A stretch of 64,000 bases of DNA. Origin: Bacillota bacterium. Its GTDB lineage: Bacteria > Bacillota > Clostridia > Acetivibrionales > JANLFN01. The notes beneath the pieces are model-generated. The model had not been told where the DNA came from and searched no databases. It saw only the letters and a program-made list of their open reading frames with translations. This document shows positions 25,612 through 34,037 of the stretch, piece by piece; position 1 is the stretch's first letter, and each line of letters begins with the position of its first letter. Both the position numbers and the translations under genes were made by a program. The stretch covers positions 1-64,000 of the forward strand of contig JAEZTC010000002.1 in assembly GCA_023421675.1 (NCBI GenBank). Direction: 5' to 3'.

Positions 25612-26082
25612 GTGAAAATTGTTATAGGTTGCGATGAAGCGGCATGTACTTTGAAAGAAACAATTAAAGAGCATATTATTTCTAAGGGACATGAAGTGAT
25701 AGATAAAGGTACATTTAATAATGAACCTGTGCTGTACCCGGATATTGCGGTAACTGTAGCCAGGAGTGTTGCAGATGGCGAGGCAGAAAGAGGAATACTT
25801 TTATGCGGCACCGGGATTGGAATGGCAATATCTGCAAATAAAGTACCGGGAATTCGAGCAGCGGTGTGCCATGATTCATATTCAACCGAACGTGCGAGAA
25901 AAAGCAATGATGCACAGATTATGTGTATGGGGGCAAGAGTAATTGGTATTGAACTGGCAAAACAGCTTGTAGATATTTGGCTGGCATCTGAGTTTGCTGG
26001 CGGTGGCTCAAAGGAAAAGGTTGACAGAATAAACTACTATGATCTTTCTAATAGACATGTTAAGGAAAGCATTAAAAACTAA
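25612..26082 (+). CDS. rpiB: RpiB/LacAB-family sugar-phosphate isomerase
   Basis: 156 residues from GTG 25612 after AGGGGGGTG. Catalytic Cys 65 in GILLCGTGIGMAISANK and the CHDSYS His are conserved. The N-terminal motif reads GCDEAACTLK where RpiB normally has GxDHAG, so the usual His is replaced by Glu 9. This, with the operon, suggests a substrate other than ribose-5-phosphate, such as erythrulose-4-phosphate (DerI-type). It is the last gene of the operon. Ribose-5-phosphate isomerase B is the alternative. Confidence 0.85.
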   Translation: MKIVIGCDEAACTLKETIKEHIISKGHEVIDKGTFNNEPVLYPDIAVTVARSVADGEAERGILLCGTGIGMAISANKVPGIRAAVCHDSYSTERARKSNDAQIMCMGARVIGIELAKQLVDIWLASEFAGGGSKEKVDRINYYDLSNRHVKESIKN

Positions 26083-26154
26083 TCAAGAATTGATGCTACC
26101 AAGCTGTGACAGAAATGCTCTTAACGGAGATTGATAAATCAAGGTTTTTAAAAG

Positions 26155-26200
26155 AAGAGTGCCTAATGTTTAAAATAAAAACATGACACTCTTTTTTGCT
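26155..26200 (+). terminator. Terminator of the transporter/catabolic operon
   Basis: AAGAGTG (26155-26161) pairs with CACTCTT (26187-26193), with ATGTTT/AAACAT nested inside, followed by a T-run. Confidence 0.85.
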
Positions 26201-26281
26201 TTTTTGAATAATCATGTACCGGTGTGAAAGAAGATTTTCTAAAAAAGGATTTTTGATTATTCTGTCGAATTACTATTAAAT

Positions 26282-26415
26282 AAACTGTTTGGAGACTTAG
26301 CGCAAAAGACTTTAGTCTGAGAGCTAATGCACATCTGACAGTTTTGTGAAACAAAACAGTGGCAGGTTCAATAAAAATAGATTTAACCCCATAAAAAGTG
26401 TTTAAACACTTTTTG
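26282..26415 (+). promoter_or_regulatory. Structured leader ending in a terminator, upstream of degS (riboswitch-like)
   Basis: Stem 1: TTAGC (26297-26301) with GCTAA (26323-26327), enclosing AGAC/GTCT. Stem 2: a hairpin around CAGTTTTG and CAAAACAG (26339-26359). Alternatively ACTGTTT (26284-26290) can pair with AAACAGT (26354-26360). Then AAAAAGTG (26393-26400) pairs with CACTTTTT (26407-26414), an intrinsic-terminator shape. It matches no riboswitch class I know. Confidence 0.45.
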
Positions 26416-26464
26416 TGTGCAATAGATAACGCAAATAGGGCACATTGGGCATATGGAGATTAAA

Positions 26465-27661
26465 ATGACTGATAAGAAGATTAGCTTTATAAAACTTGAT
26501 AAAATCATCAAGAAAACTATCGACGCAATAAATAACAGCAAAAATGAAATATATGACATAGCTGAAAATGCTAAAAAAGAATGCAAAAGGCTTGAGGAAG
26601 AGCTGAATCTTCTTAAAATACAGGTAGTTGAACTGATAAGTACAACTGAAACTCTTGAAAAAGAACTTGGTGATAGTAAAAGAAAACTTTTAATTGCCAA
26701 TAAAAATTTCTCAAAATATTCTCAGGAAGAACTTAAACAGGTTTATGAAAAAGCCGATAATATACGTATAGAACTTGCAGTCAAACGTGAACAGGAGCAA
26801 TTTCTTATAAAAAGACGAAATGATCTTGAGGTAAGGATTAAGGATGCTTATCTTACAGTACAAAAAGCAGATACTCTAATTGTAAATGTAGGTGCTGCAT
26901 TAGGATATCTGACAGGGGATCTGCAGGAGGTCAGTTCTCAGCTTGAAAACATGCAGCAAAGGCAGCTGCTGGGGCTGCGTGTTATAAAAGCGCAGGAAGA
27001 GGAACGTCAAAGGGTTGCAAGGGAGATACATGATGGACCGGCACAATCAATGTCAAATGTTGTTTTAAAGGCGGAAATATGTGAAAGGCTTCTTGATGTT
27101 GATTTAGATAAGGCACGACAAGAGCTTAGAAACCTTAAGGAAATAGTAAGGGAAAGCCTTCAGGATGTAAGGAAAATAATATATGATCTAAGACCTATGT
27201 CACTTGATGACATTGGACTTGTACCTACATTGGAAAGGTTTGTACTGAACTTTCAGGATGAAAACGGAATAATGACATCCTTTAAAACAAAAGGACAATA
27301 CATAGATATAAAACCGGTAATTTCACTGACCGTATTCAGAATAATACAGGAAGCAGTGAATAACACAAAAAAGCATGCACAAGCGAAGAACCTGCTAATT
27401 AACCTGGAATTTACCGATAAAAACCTAAGGCTTTGTGTCTATGATGACGGCGTAGGTTTTGATGTTGAAAATACAAAACCAAAAAGTGATGATATAAACA
27501 GTGGATTTGGACTTGTAAGCATTAGGGAAAGAGTCGAACTTCTGGGGGGTACCTTTGAAATAAGCTCAAAAAATGGAAATGGAACCCGACTGACGATTGT
27601 AATACCTTTTATGCAGGAAGAGGGGGAAACTAAAGATAATGATAAGGATACTGATAGCTGA
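26465..27661 (+). CDS. degS: Sensor histidine kinase, DegS type
   Basis: 398 residues from ATG 26465, preceded by ATGGAGAT. No membrane segment, so cytoplasmic. An N-terminal coiled-coil of about 170 residues is followed by the HisKA_3 box AREIHDGPAQSMSNVV with phospho-acceptor His 189, then an HATPase domain with DDGVGFDVEN and GFGLVSIRERV. DegS-DegU controls exoenzymes, motility and multicellular behaviour in Bacillus; targets here are unknown. The stop overlaps degU by 23 bases. The structured leader upstream suggests control by premature termination. Confidence 0.9.
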   Translation: MTDKKISFIKLDKIIKKTIDAINNSKNEIYDIAENAKKECKRLEEELNLLKIQVVELISTTETLEKELGDSKRKLLIANKNFSKYSQEELKQVYEKADNIRIELAVKREQEQFLIKRRNDLEVRIKDAYLTVQKADTLIVNVGAALGYLTGDLQEVSSQLENMQQRQLLGLRVIKAQEEERQRVAREIHDGPAQSMSNVVLKAEICERLLDVDLDKARQELRNLKEIVRESLQDVRKIIYDLRPMSLDDIGLVPTLERFVLNFQDENGIMTSFKTKGQYIDIKPVISLTVFRIIQEAVNNTKKHAQAKNLLINLEFTDKNLRLCVYDDGVGFDVENTKPKSDDINSGFGLVSIRERVELLGGTFEISSKNGNGTRLTIVIPFMQEEGETKDNDKDTDS

Positions 27662-28286
27662 TGACCATGCTATGATGCGTCAGGGTCTCAAGCAAATACT
27701 TGAGCTCGAAAGTGATTTAATTGTTGTTGCACAGGCGTCAAATGGTAACGAAGCAGTGAAATTGGCAAGAGAGTACAAGCCTGATGTTATTCTGATGGAT
27801 ATTAACATGCCCTTCACAAATGGATTGCAGGCAATACAAGAGCTTAAGGAAGAGAAAAACCCAGCCCGTATAATTGTACTTACTATTCATGAAGACAGGG
27901 AATATCTTTTCAAAACACTTCAGATGGGGGCCGAAGGATATGTATTAAAGGATGCGGAGCCATCTGTGCTTATAGAAGCAATAAGAAGTGTATGCAAAGG
28001 TCAGTCTTATATTCAATCAAATATGACAAAAGAACTTGTTAAAGAGTTTAACAGAGTTACTTTGCACGAAAAAGACAAAACGTTTGAAAATGATCTGACG
28101 TGCCGTGAGATTGAGGTGCTTGAACTTATAGCCGAAGGTATGATAAACAAGGAGATTGCAAAAAAGCTTTATATAAGTGAGAAAACTGTTAAAAACCATG
28201 TTTCAAATATATTTAAGAAGCTCAATGTTTCTGACAGAACCCAAGCTGCAATATATGCGTTTAAACATAATATCAAATCTGAGTAA
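27639..28286 (+). CDS. degU: Response regulator, DegU type (NarL/LuxR family)
   Basis: 215 residues. Receiver domain with D8, D9 and phospho-acceptor D54 in ILMDINMPF, and Lys in YVLKDAE near residue 104. A LuxR helix-turn-helix occupies about 149-195 (LTCREIEVLELIAEG then ISEKTVKNHVSNIFKKL). The start lies inside degS, so the pair is translationally coupled. It regulates transcription on phosphorylation by DegS. Confidence 0.92.
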   Translation: MIRILIADDHAMMRQGLKQILELESDLIVVAQASNGNEAVKLAREYKPDVILMDINMPFTNGLQAIQELKEEKNPARIIVLTIHEDREYLFKTLQMGAEGYVLKDAEPSVLIEAIRSVCKGQSYIQSNMTKELVKEFNRVTLHEKDKTFENDLTCREIEVLELIAEGMINKEIAKKLYISEKTVKNHVSNIFKKLNVSDRTQAAIYAFKHNIKSE

Positions 28287-28389
28287 GCCTACAAATAACG
28301 ACATCTTATGTTATTTTCCGCTGGAAGGTTTTAGTTGATTAAAAAATTGGCTTTTGATATAATGATAAAAAAACCTGGTGGAGGTAGTT

Positions 28390-28656
28390 ATGTCTCGACA
28401 AGCCAATTTACATGAGAAATTTTTGTTTGATGTTATTAGGGAATATAACAATAAGTTCTATTACGAAGATATTAATAAAGAATCTGATTTAAACTCATTC
28501 AAAGTTAAAATAGAGAAAAAAAAGGAAGAAATGATTGGAAAAGCATTTGTAACCCTGCCAGATGGGGCACGGGTAGATTATGAAATCAGGTATAACAGAA
28601 TAATAAATCTAAGTGAAGGGTATACACTCTTGGTAACAAACTCATATGCATCCTGA
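28390..28656 (+). CDS. Small hypothetical protein, 88 residues
   Basis: ATG 28390 follows GGTGGAGGTAGTT, a good ribosome site, and codon use is like its neighbours, so the gene is probably real. The product is charged and soluble, with KIEKKKEEMIGKAFVTLPDG in the middle and a likely beta-rich C-terminal half. No family is recognised. It follows degU by about 100 bases and is closed by a terminator, so it may be transcribed with degSU or alone. Confidence 0.6.
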   Translation: MSRQANLHEKFLFDVIREYNNKFYYEDINKESDLNSFKVKIEKKKEEMIGKAFVTLPDGARVDYEIRYNRIINLSEGYTLLVTNSYAS

Positions 28657-28707
28657 TATCGCTTTACTTGAGTGCTTTTATGGTATAAAATAAATAACAA
28701 ATTTAAC

Positions 28708-28756
28708 AAATGTGATAAATTACGAAGGTTTTCTTCTTTTATCACATTTATTTATT
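28708..28756 (+). terminator. Terminator after the small hypothetical gene
   Basis: AAATGTGATAAA (28708-28719) pairs with TTTATCACATTT (28738-28749), with GAAG/CTTC inside, followed by ATTTATTTT. Confidence 0.85.
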
Positions 28757-28827
28757 TTGAAACGATTTATTATTTTAAATAAGTTCTTTGGTTATGACAG
28801 GCAAATGAATAACTATGGAGGCTAAAC

Positions 28828-30135
28828 ATGGATTTTTTAAAAGAGATTAAAAATAGAATTCTGATATATGATGGTTCAAAGGGTTTCATGCTTCAAACAA
28901 TGGGTTTAAAGGGTGGTGAATGTCCGGAACTTTGGAATGTTACACATCCAGAGCAAGTTAAGGAAGTATACAGGCAATATAAAAACGCAGGGGCAGATGT
29001 AATCCAGACGAATACCTTTCAGGGAAACCGTCTTAAATTAAAGGAATACTCACTTGATGACAGAACTCATGAACTTAATTATGAGGGTGTAAGGCTTGCA
29101 AGAGAAGTAATGGGCAGGGATGGATATGTTTCTGTTTCAATCGGACCAATCGGTAAACTGCTTGAACCTTTTGGAGAGCTTACTTTTGAGCAAGCATATG
29201 ATTTATATGCCGAACAGGTAAAGGCTGCTGATGAAGCAGGCGCTGATATAATCAATTTCGAAACCTTTACTGATTTGGCAGAAATGAGAGCTGCCTACCT
29301 TGCAGCAAGAGAAAACTGCAGCCTTCCTATAATTTGTTCAATGTCATTTGAAAAAAACGACAGGACACTCATGGGTTCTGACCCTTATATCACTGCTTTG
29401 GTATTAAAATCGCTGGGTGCGGATGTAATTGGCACTAACTGTTCGATGGGGCCTTCAAGTATGGTGGAAATAGTTAAGAATATGGCGTCGGTAGGGAATG
29501 TTTATATCAGTATCAAGCCCAATGCGGGAATTCCTGAAGTAATAGACGGCAAAACTGTTTATTCTGAAACTCCTGAGAGCTTTTCTAAAATAGCACCGGA
29601 ATTTATTAATGCAGGCGCCAGGCTGATAGGTGGATGTTGCGGAACAACACCGTCTTTTATTTCGGCTGTAAAACAAGCGGTAGCAAACAGTGAACCTGTA
29701 AAGGTAATTGTAAACTGTGACAAAATCATATCATCCGATGTCAAAATGTTAAACCTTGATAAGAATAAAGACTATACAATAGGTAAGATAGATGCTACAC
29801 AGGATCAGGAATTATCGAATGAATTGTCACAAGGCAATATTGATTATATAACCGATTTGCTGATGGATATAAATGATGATGGCTGCGATGCTCTATTGAT
29901 TAATGCAGGGCAAGCAGAAAAGGTTGTACTTGTTGAATGTATTAAGAATATTCAGACCTACTCCAAAATACCTGTAATAATAGAAGCTGCTGAACCGGAA
30001 GCTCTCAAAAATGCTTTAAGAATTTACAGGGGTAAGGCAGGGGTTGTGATTAAAAATGAGGGTAACATGGAACAGCTTCTTGCTGCAGCTAAGAAGTACG
30101 GAAGTACTATCATAGAAAAAACCGACATTAAATAA
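28828..30135 (+). CDS. Homocysteine S-methyltransferase family protein (short MetH-like)
   Basis: 435 residues. Residues 1 to about 290 are a homocysteine methyltransferase barrel with the zinc ligands Cys in TNCSMGP and the Cys pair in GGCCGTTP. The remaining ~145 residues (from VIVNCDKIISSD) resemble part of a pterin-binding barrel, but it is too short to be complete, and no cobalamin domain follows. It may transfer a methyl group to homocysteine with separate partner proteins, or be a shortened MetH. Start ATG follows TATGGAGGC. Monocistronic. Confidence 0.8.
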   Translation: MDFLKEIKNRILIYDGSKGFMLQTMGLKGGECPELWNVTHPEQVKEVYRQYKNAGADVIQTNTFQGNRLKLKEYSLDDRTHELNYEGVRLAREVMGRDGYVSVSIGPIGKLLEPFGELTFEQAYDLYAEQVKAADEAGADIINFETFTDLAEMRAAYLAARENCSLPIICSMSFEKNDRTLMGSDPYITALVLKSLGADVIGTNCSMGPSSMVEIVKNMASVGNVYISIKPNAGIPEVIDGKTVYSETPESFSKIAPEFINAGARLIGGCCGTTPSFISAVKQAVANSEPVKVIVNCDKIISSDVKMLNLDKNKDYTIGKIDATQDQELSNELSQGNIDYITDLLMDINDDGCDALLINAGQAEKVVLVECIKNIQTYSKIPVIIEAAEPEALKNALRIYRGKAGVVIKNEGNMEQLLAAAKKYGSTIIEKTDIK

Positions 30136-30148
30136 TATGTCGGTTTTT
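30117..30148 (+). terminator. Bidirectional terminator (metH-like and rlmI-like genes)
   Basis: AAAAACCGACAT (30117-30128) pairs perfectly with ATGTCGGTTTTT (30137-30148). It overlaps the stop of the methyltransferase gene and lies just past the end of the convergent gene. Confidence 0.88.
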
Positions 30149-30156
30149 ATTTGATT

Positions 30157-31323
30157 CTATATTACCTGGAGTATTGCACATTTCAAATACTGTGTTTCTT
30201 CAGAAGCAAGAAGTATTGGATGGTCCTTTGCTTGAGAACGGTATTCAATAAGACGAACCTTACGTCTTGAATCGATTGCGGCATTGTAAATAATATCAAG
30301 AAATAATTCAGGATCAATGTGGTGTGAACATGAACAGGTTACAAGATAACCTCCGCTGTTAATTATCTTCATAGCCCTTAAATTAATTTCCTTATAACCT
30401 CTTATGGCACTTTCAACTGTGCCTCTTGCTTTTGTAAACGCAGGCGGGTCTAGTACAATTGTGTCGAATCCAATCTTACTGTCATCATATTCCCTAAGCC
30501 TGTCAAAAGTATTTGCAACTTCGAATCGGCAGGTTTTAAAACCGTTAAGTTGAGCGTTCTTGGTTGCACATTCAACGGCGTGTTCAGATATATCTATTCC
30601 TGTTACTTCTCTCGCATCATATTTAGCTGCATGAAGTGCAAATGAACCGGTGTGTGAGAAACAGTCAAGTACTGATGCATTCTTAACAAACGGTTTTATG
30701 GCTGCGCGATTTTCTTTCTGATCCAGGAAAAAGCCTGTTTTCTGGCCGTTTTCAATATCAACCATAAACTTGACGTCATTTTCCTTCATTTCTACAAGAG
30801 TATTGAAATTACCTTTGAGAAATCCTTTCCTTTGATCAAGCCCTTCTAGCTCTCTTACTGGAACGTCGTTTCGTTCAAATATTCCCTGTGGTTTTATTAT
30901 ATCATCAAGTATTTCAACGATTTCAGCTTTGTGAATGTCAATACCCAATGCAAGTGTCTGAACAACAAGATAATCAGAGAACTTATCTACTATAAGAGCG
31001 GGAAGAAAGTCTGACTCTGCAAAAACAACTCTGCAGCTGTCCGGGTCTGCAACCTGTTTTCTGTAGTTCCACGCTTGTTCTATCCGTTTATAGAAAAAGT
31101 CGCGATTGATTTCCTCTTCTTCATAGGTGAGCATTCTTACTGTTATCTGAGATTTGGGATTTATATATCCTCTTCCAAGAAATATATTTTTGCTGCTATA
31201 AACATCTACAACATCTCCTGGATTAAACTCACCTTTTGTTTCATAAATATCACTTTTAAATATCCAGGGATGGCCTGATCTTACACGTTCTTCCTTACCT
31301 TTTTTCAAAAAAGCTTTTGCCAT
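30157..31323 (-). CDS. Class I rRNA methyltransferase with PUA domain (RlmI family)
   Basis: 388 residues from ATG at 31323, chosen because GGAGGAAAT precedes it on the minus strand; the longer frame lacks a ribosome site. The N-terminal PUA domain (KKGKEERVRSGHPWIFKSD) is followed by a Rossmann methyltransferase with motif I DCFSHTGSFALHAAK and the catalytic-loop motif VLDPPAFTK, and a late Cys pair, CSCSHH. Family members make m5C in 23S rRNA using S-adenosylmethionine. It is the last gene of a minus-strand run with murT and gatD, 23 bases after gatD. Confidence 0.87.
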   Translation of the reverse strand: MAKAFLKKGKEERVRSGHPWIFKSDIYETKGEFNPGDVVDVYSSKNIFLGRGYINPKSQITVRMLTYEEEEINRDFFYKRIEQAWNYRKQVADPDSCRVVFAESDFLPALIVDKFSDYLVVQTLALGIDIHKAEIVEILDDIIKPQGIFERNDVPVRELEGLDQRKGFLKGNFNTLVEMKENDVKFMVDIENGQKTGFFLDQKENRAAIKPFVKNASVLDCFSHTGSFALHAAKYDAREVTGIDISEHAVECATKNAQLNGFKTCRFEVANTFDRLREYDDSKIGFDTIVLDPPAFTKARGTVESAIRGYKEINLRAMKIINSGGYLVTCSCSHHIDPELFLDIIYNAAIDSRRKVRLIEYRSQAKDHPILLASEETQYLKCAILQVI

Positions 31324-31346
31324 ATTTCCTCCAAAAAAGAATCCGG

Positions 31347-32093
31347 TCAACCGGTAATGCGTTTGAGCATTGAACTATGAGCAAGCAGCTCAAATTCGTC
31401 GTCCAGGGACATTAATGATACAAAGTCACTGTATTTTTGCTTTAATGCTATTGTAAGCAGATGATCTGTAAAAGTAGGGTTTTTAGGAAGAATGCTGCCG
31501 TGTGAATAAGTGCAGAATACATTCTTGTAAATGGCTCCTTCGGTTTGATCTTCACCGTTGTTCCCATTGCCCTTTATTACTTTTCCAAGGGGTTTTACAC
31601 CTTCTCCAAGGTAGGTTCTACCTGAATGATTCTCAAAACCTACGATTCTGCCGTCACATGAATCTGATTTCAGAAAATCAAATTCATATGCAGTATTTCC
31701 AATCATTCGCTTTTTACCACCTATAGTCCACAGGTCTATTGCTCCAAGATAATTGATTTCCTTACCGTCCCAAGTCTTATAATAGTTTCCCATAAGCTGA
31801 TAACCACCACAAATACAAAGAAAAACCTTGTCGTTTTTAATAGCATTAATTATCTCAGGACCTTTTTTCTTTAGAACATCCTGCTGAAGAATTTCCTGTT
31901 CATAATCCTGACCGCCGCCCAGAAATATAATGTCATAATTCTCAGGCTGAAAATCATCTCCGAGAGAAATGTTTGAAATATTTACATCAATACCTCTCCA
32001 TTGAGCACGCTTAAGAAGCGCCAGAATGTTTCCTCTGTCGCCATAAAGGTTAAGCAGATCGGGATAAAGATGGCATATGTTAAGAGTATACAT
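31347..32093 (-). CDS. gatD: Lipid II isoglutaminyl synthase, glutaminase subunit
   Basis: 248 residues, class I glutamine amidotransferase. The nucleophile Cys lies in FLCICGGYQLMG near residue 94 and the catalytic His in YSHGSILPKNP near residue 190. With MurT it amidates the alpha-carboxyl of D-Glu in lipid II, using ammonia from glutamine. It starts one base after the murT stop, so the two are coupled. Confidence 0.92.
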   Translation of the reverse strand: MYTLNICHLYPDLLNLYGDRGNILALLKRAQWRGIDVNISNISLGDDFQPENYDIIFLGGGQDYEQEILQQDVLKKKGPEIINAIKNDKVFLCICGGYQLMGNYYKTWDGKEINYLGAIDLWTIGGKKRMIGNTAYEFDFLKSDSCDGRIVGFENHSGRTYLGEGVKPLGKVIKGNGNNGEDQTEGAIYKNVFCTYSHGSILPKNPTFTDHLLTIALKQKYSDFVSLMSLDDEFELLAHSSMLKRITG

Positions 32094-32094
32094 A

Positions 32095-33570
32095 CTATTT
32101 CCAGAACTCCTTTAATCCGAATTTTTTCTTCAATACATTTCTTATATCAAGCATTGCAGTGTAGGTAGGCAGAATATAAAAATTCTGTCCGTCTTGCATA
32201 CGCGAAAGTCCATTATCTATAAGCTCACTGTAGCTTTTAATTATACTTATTTTGTCAGTGCCGACTCCAGAGTACTTAAGTCTTACTGCCATATCTTCGG
32301 CTCTTATTCCCGCAGCATAAACATTGTCCATTTTATCCTGTATTGTCGTCAGCTTTTCGAACTCAACGTCCCAGATCCAGGATATATCGGTTCCGTCAGC
32401 ATATTTGTCATTCAGAAGAAATGCAAGCTGTATATGCTTTTCTTCAGTCAGAAGGTAGTCTAGAACCTGATTAAATCCGGTTGGATTTTTTACCAGAATA
32501 AGCTTTATTGATTTACCGTCGGTATTTATTGTTTCCATACGTCCAAAGCCACATTCAAAACTACTAAGGGCCTGTATACATTTATCGGCAGGGAGGCCAA
32601 GCATTTCTCCGCACGCGGCAGCTGCCAGTGAATTATATATATTATAGAGCCCCGGAAGGTTAACTGTTGTATTGTATTTTTCTTTCCCGAATTCTGAATT
32701 AAGGGCAAAAGGCTTGCTCAACTTTCTCTTAAAGCATGAGTCAGTGTTTTTGTCAGCTTTTTTGTAAATTCTTTTCTTATTTATTAAAACTGTTATATCA
32801 GAATTGGAGCTTGTGAGTTTGTTGACCTTTATACAGGTAATAGCTGTGCCTGGTTTGCTATAACCGCAGTTTGGACATTTAAAATCGCCTAAATGTCCGT
32901 AAACGTGATTGGAATATTCATATTTTGTTTTACAGTAGATACAGAACATTGCGTCAGAATTTGCAGATTCAACAGAGCCGGTATAAGCATCATTAGTCAT
33001 TCCGTAATACAACAGCTTTCTGTTGGAATCTTTACCAAGGGATGCGCATAAGGAATCATCAGCGTTAAGAACAAGTTTTGTTTCTGGTGACTTTTTGAGT
33101 CCGTCCGAGACGCTCCTCAAAGTAGAATAAAGCTCTCCGTACCGGTCAAGCTGGTCTCTGAAGAAATTTGTGACAACGAGTAGTTCGGGTTTTATAAAAT
33201 CACACATTCTTCTGAAGGCTGCTTCATCAATTTCGATGAGTGCAGTAGAAGAACTGCATTTTCCACTTGCGTTGACCGCATCAATAAATGTGGTTATTAC
33301 CCCGTATACAAGATTTGCACCTGATTTATTTGTAATATAGGAAATTTTATTATCAGTAAGTATTTGACCTATTATTCTGGTTGTAGTTGTTTTACCATTT
33401 GTACCTGTAACCATAATTACCCTGAAGTCTTTTGAAATGGACTTGGCTATATCAGGATAGAGCTTTAAGGCGAATTTTCCTGGAAGGGTTGTCCCACCCA
33501 TTTTAAACAGCCTGCATAGCTTAATAACAAATTTGGTCAGTACAATTGTAGAGCTTAGTCTGAAATTCAT
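32095..33570 (-). CDS. murT: Lipid II isoglutaminyl synthase, Mur ligase-like subunit
   Basis: 491 residues. The Mur-ligase P-loop MVTGTNGKTTTTRII lies near residue 53. A zinc-ribbon insertion near residues 211-240 has CIYC and CPNCG pairs, typical of MurT. The C-terminal DUF1727 region ends KKFGLKEFWK. It activates the D-Glu carboxylate of lipid II with ATP. The start is preceded on the minus strand by GGGAGGC. First gene of the minus-strand operon, divergent from the ftsQ cluster. Confidence 0.93.
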   Translation of the reverse strand: MNFRLSSTIVLTKFVIKLCRLFKMGGTTLPGKFALKLYPDIAKSISKDFRVIMVTGTNGKTTTTRIIGQILTDNKISYITNKSGANLVYGVITTFIDAVNASGKCSSSTALIEIDEAAFRRMCDFIKPELLVVTNFFRDQLDRYGELYSTLRSVSDGLKKSPETKLVLNADDSLCASLGKDSNRKLLYYGMTNDAYTGSVESANSDAMFCIYCKTKYEYSNHVYGHLGDFKCPNCGYSKPGTAITCIKVNKLTSSNSDITVLINKKRIYKKADKNTDSCFKRKLSKPFALNSEFGKEKYNTTVNLPGLYNIYNSLAAAACGEMLGLPADKCIQALSSFECGFGRMETINTDGKSIKLILVKNPTGFNQVLDYLLTEEKHIQLAFLLNDKYADGTDISWIWDVEFEKLTTIQDKMDNVYAAGIRAEDMAVRLKYSGVGTDKISIIKSYSELIDNGLSRMQDGQNFYILPTYTAMLDIRNVLKKKFGLKEFWK

Positions 33571-33759
33571 ATTTAATCCGGCCTCCCGGCAGATAGTGAT
33601 TTATAATTAATCAAATATTATTTTATTAATTAGTTAATTATAACATAATGTTTATGGACCATGTATATTAACATAGCTATTATTTTTTAATTATTGACAT
33701 GCTTTTTTACATAAAAACATTGTTAAAAATGTTAATATTTCCATAAGCAATTTTGATAC
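33571..33759. other. AT-rich spacer between murT and the palindromic element
   Basis: No gene is visible. It must hold the minus-strand murT promoter. TTGACA at 33694-33699 on the plus strand is -35-like, but I see no matching -10 at the right distance. Confidence 0.35.
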
Positions 33760-33992
33760 AAAAAGCCATAATTAATTCTAAAATGGCTTTTTCATGCAGC
33801 TTTTAGTGCCTTAAGCTGCATGTATTACAGTATGCTAGATTCATAAGGGCACTGTAATTTTTCAAAATCTGATTCCGTAAAAGCATTTCAGTTTATAGTT
33901 ATAATGAATGAAATGCTCCCTGCAAGCCTTAGCACTTTAACTTGCAGGGAAAAGTTGTTTGAGCTGAAAGGCAACTTTTTGCAGCGGAATCA
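33760..33992 (+). ncRNA. Dense array of perfect stems, candidate structured RNA or palindromic mobile element
   Basis: Seven perfect stems of 8-10 bp lie within 233 bases. Three are in tandem: 33760-33769 with 33783-33792; 33793-33802 with 33813-33822; 33824-33831 with 33851-33858. Then a closing stem, 33870-33877 with 33985-33992, encloses three hairpins: 33882-33890 with 33909-33917; 33917-33926 with 33941-33950; 33950-33957 with 33972-33979. The loop of the second tandem hairpin (AGTGCC, 33805-33810) is complementary to GGCACT (33849-33854). No convincing ORF. It matches no RNA family I can name. Confidence 0.6.
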
Positions 33993-34001
33993 TAAATATA
34001 A

Positions 34002-34030
34002 TTGATACCCAGTTTTGTGCGTGGTAAAAT
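34002..34030 (+). promoter_or_regulatory. Sigma-A promoter TTGATA-N17-TAAAAT before the murA remnant
   Basis: TTGATA at 34002-34007 and TAAAAT at 34025-34030, 17 bases apart. The start would be near 34037, at the edge of the surviving murA sequence. It could drive ftsQ, sbp and ftsA. Confidence 0.6.
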
Positions 34031-34037
34031 TATATAG

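Noticed and set aside
33760..34037. Group I or II intron interrupting murA
   Set aside because: No upstream exon exists between the oppositely oriented murT and the element, and no reverse transcriptase, domain V or endonuclease is seen.
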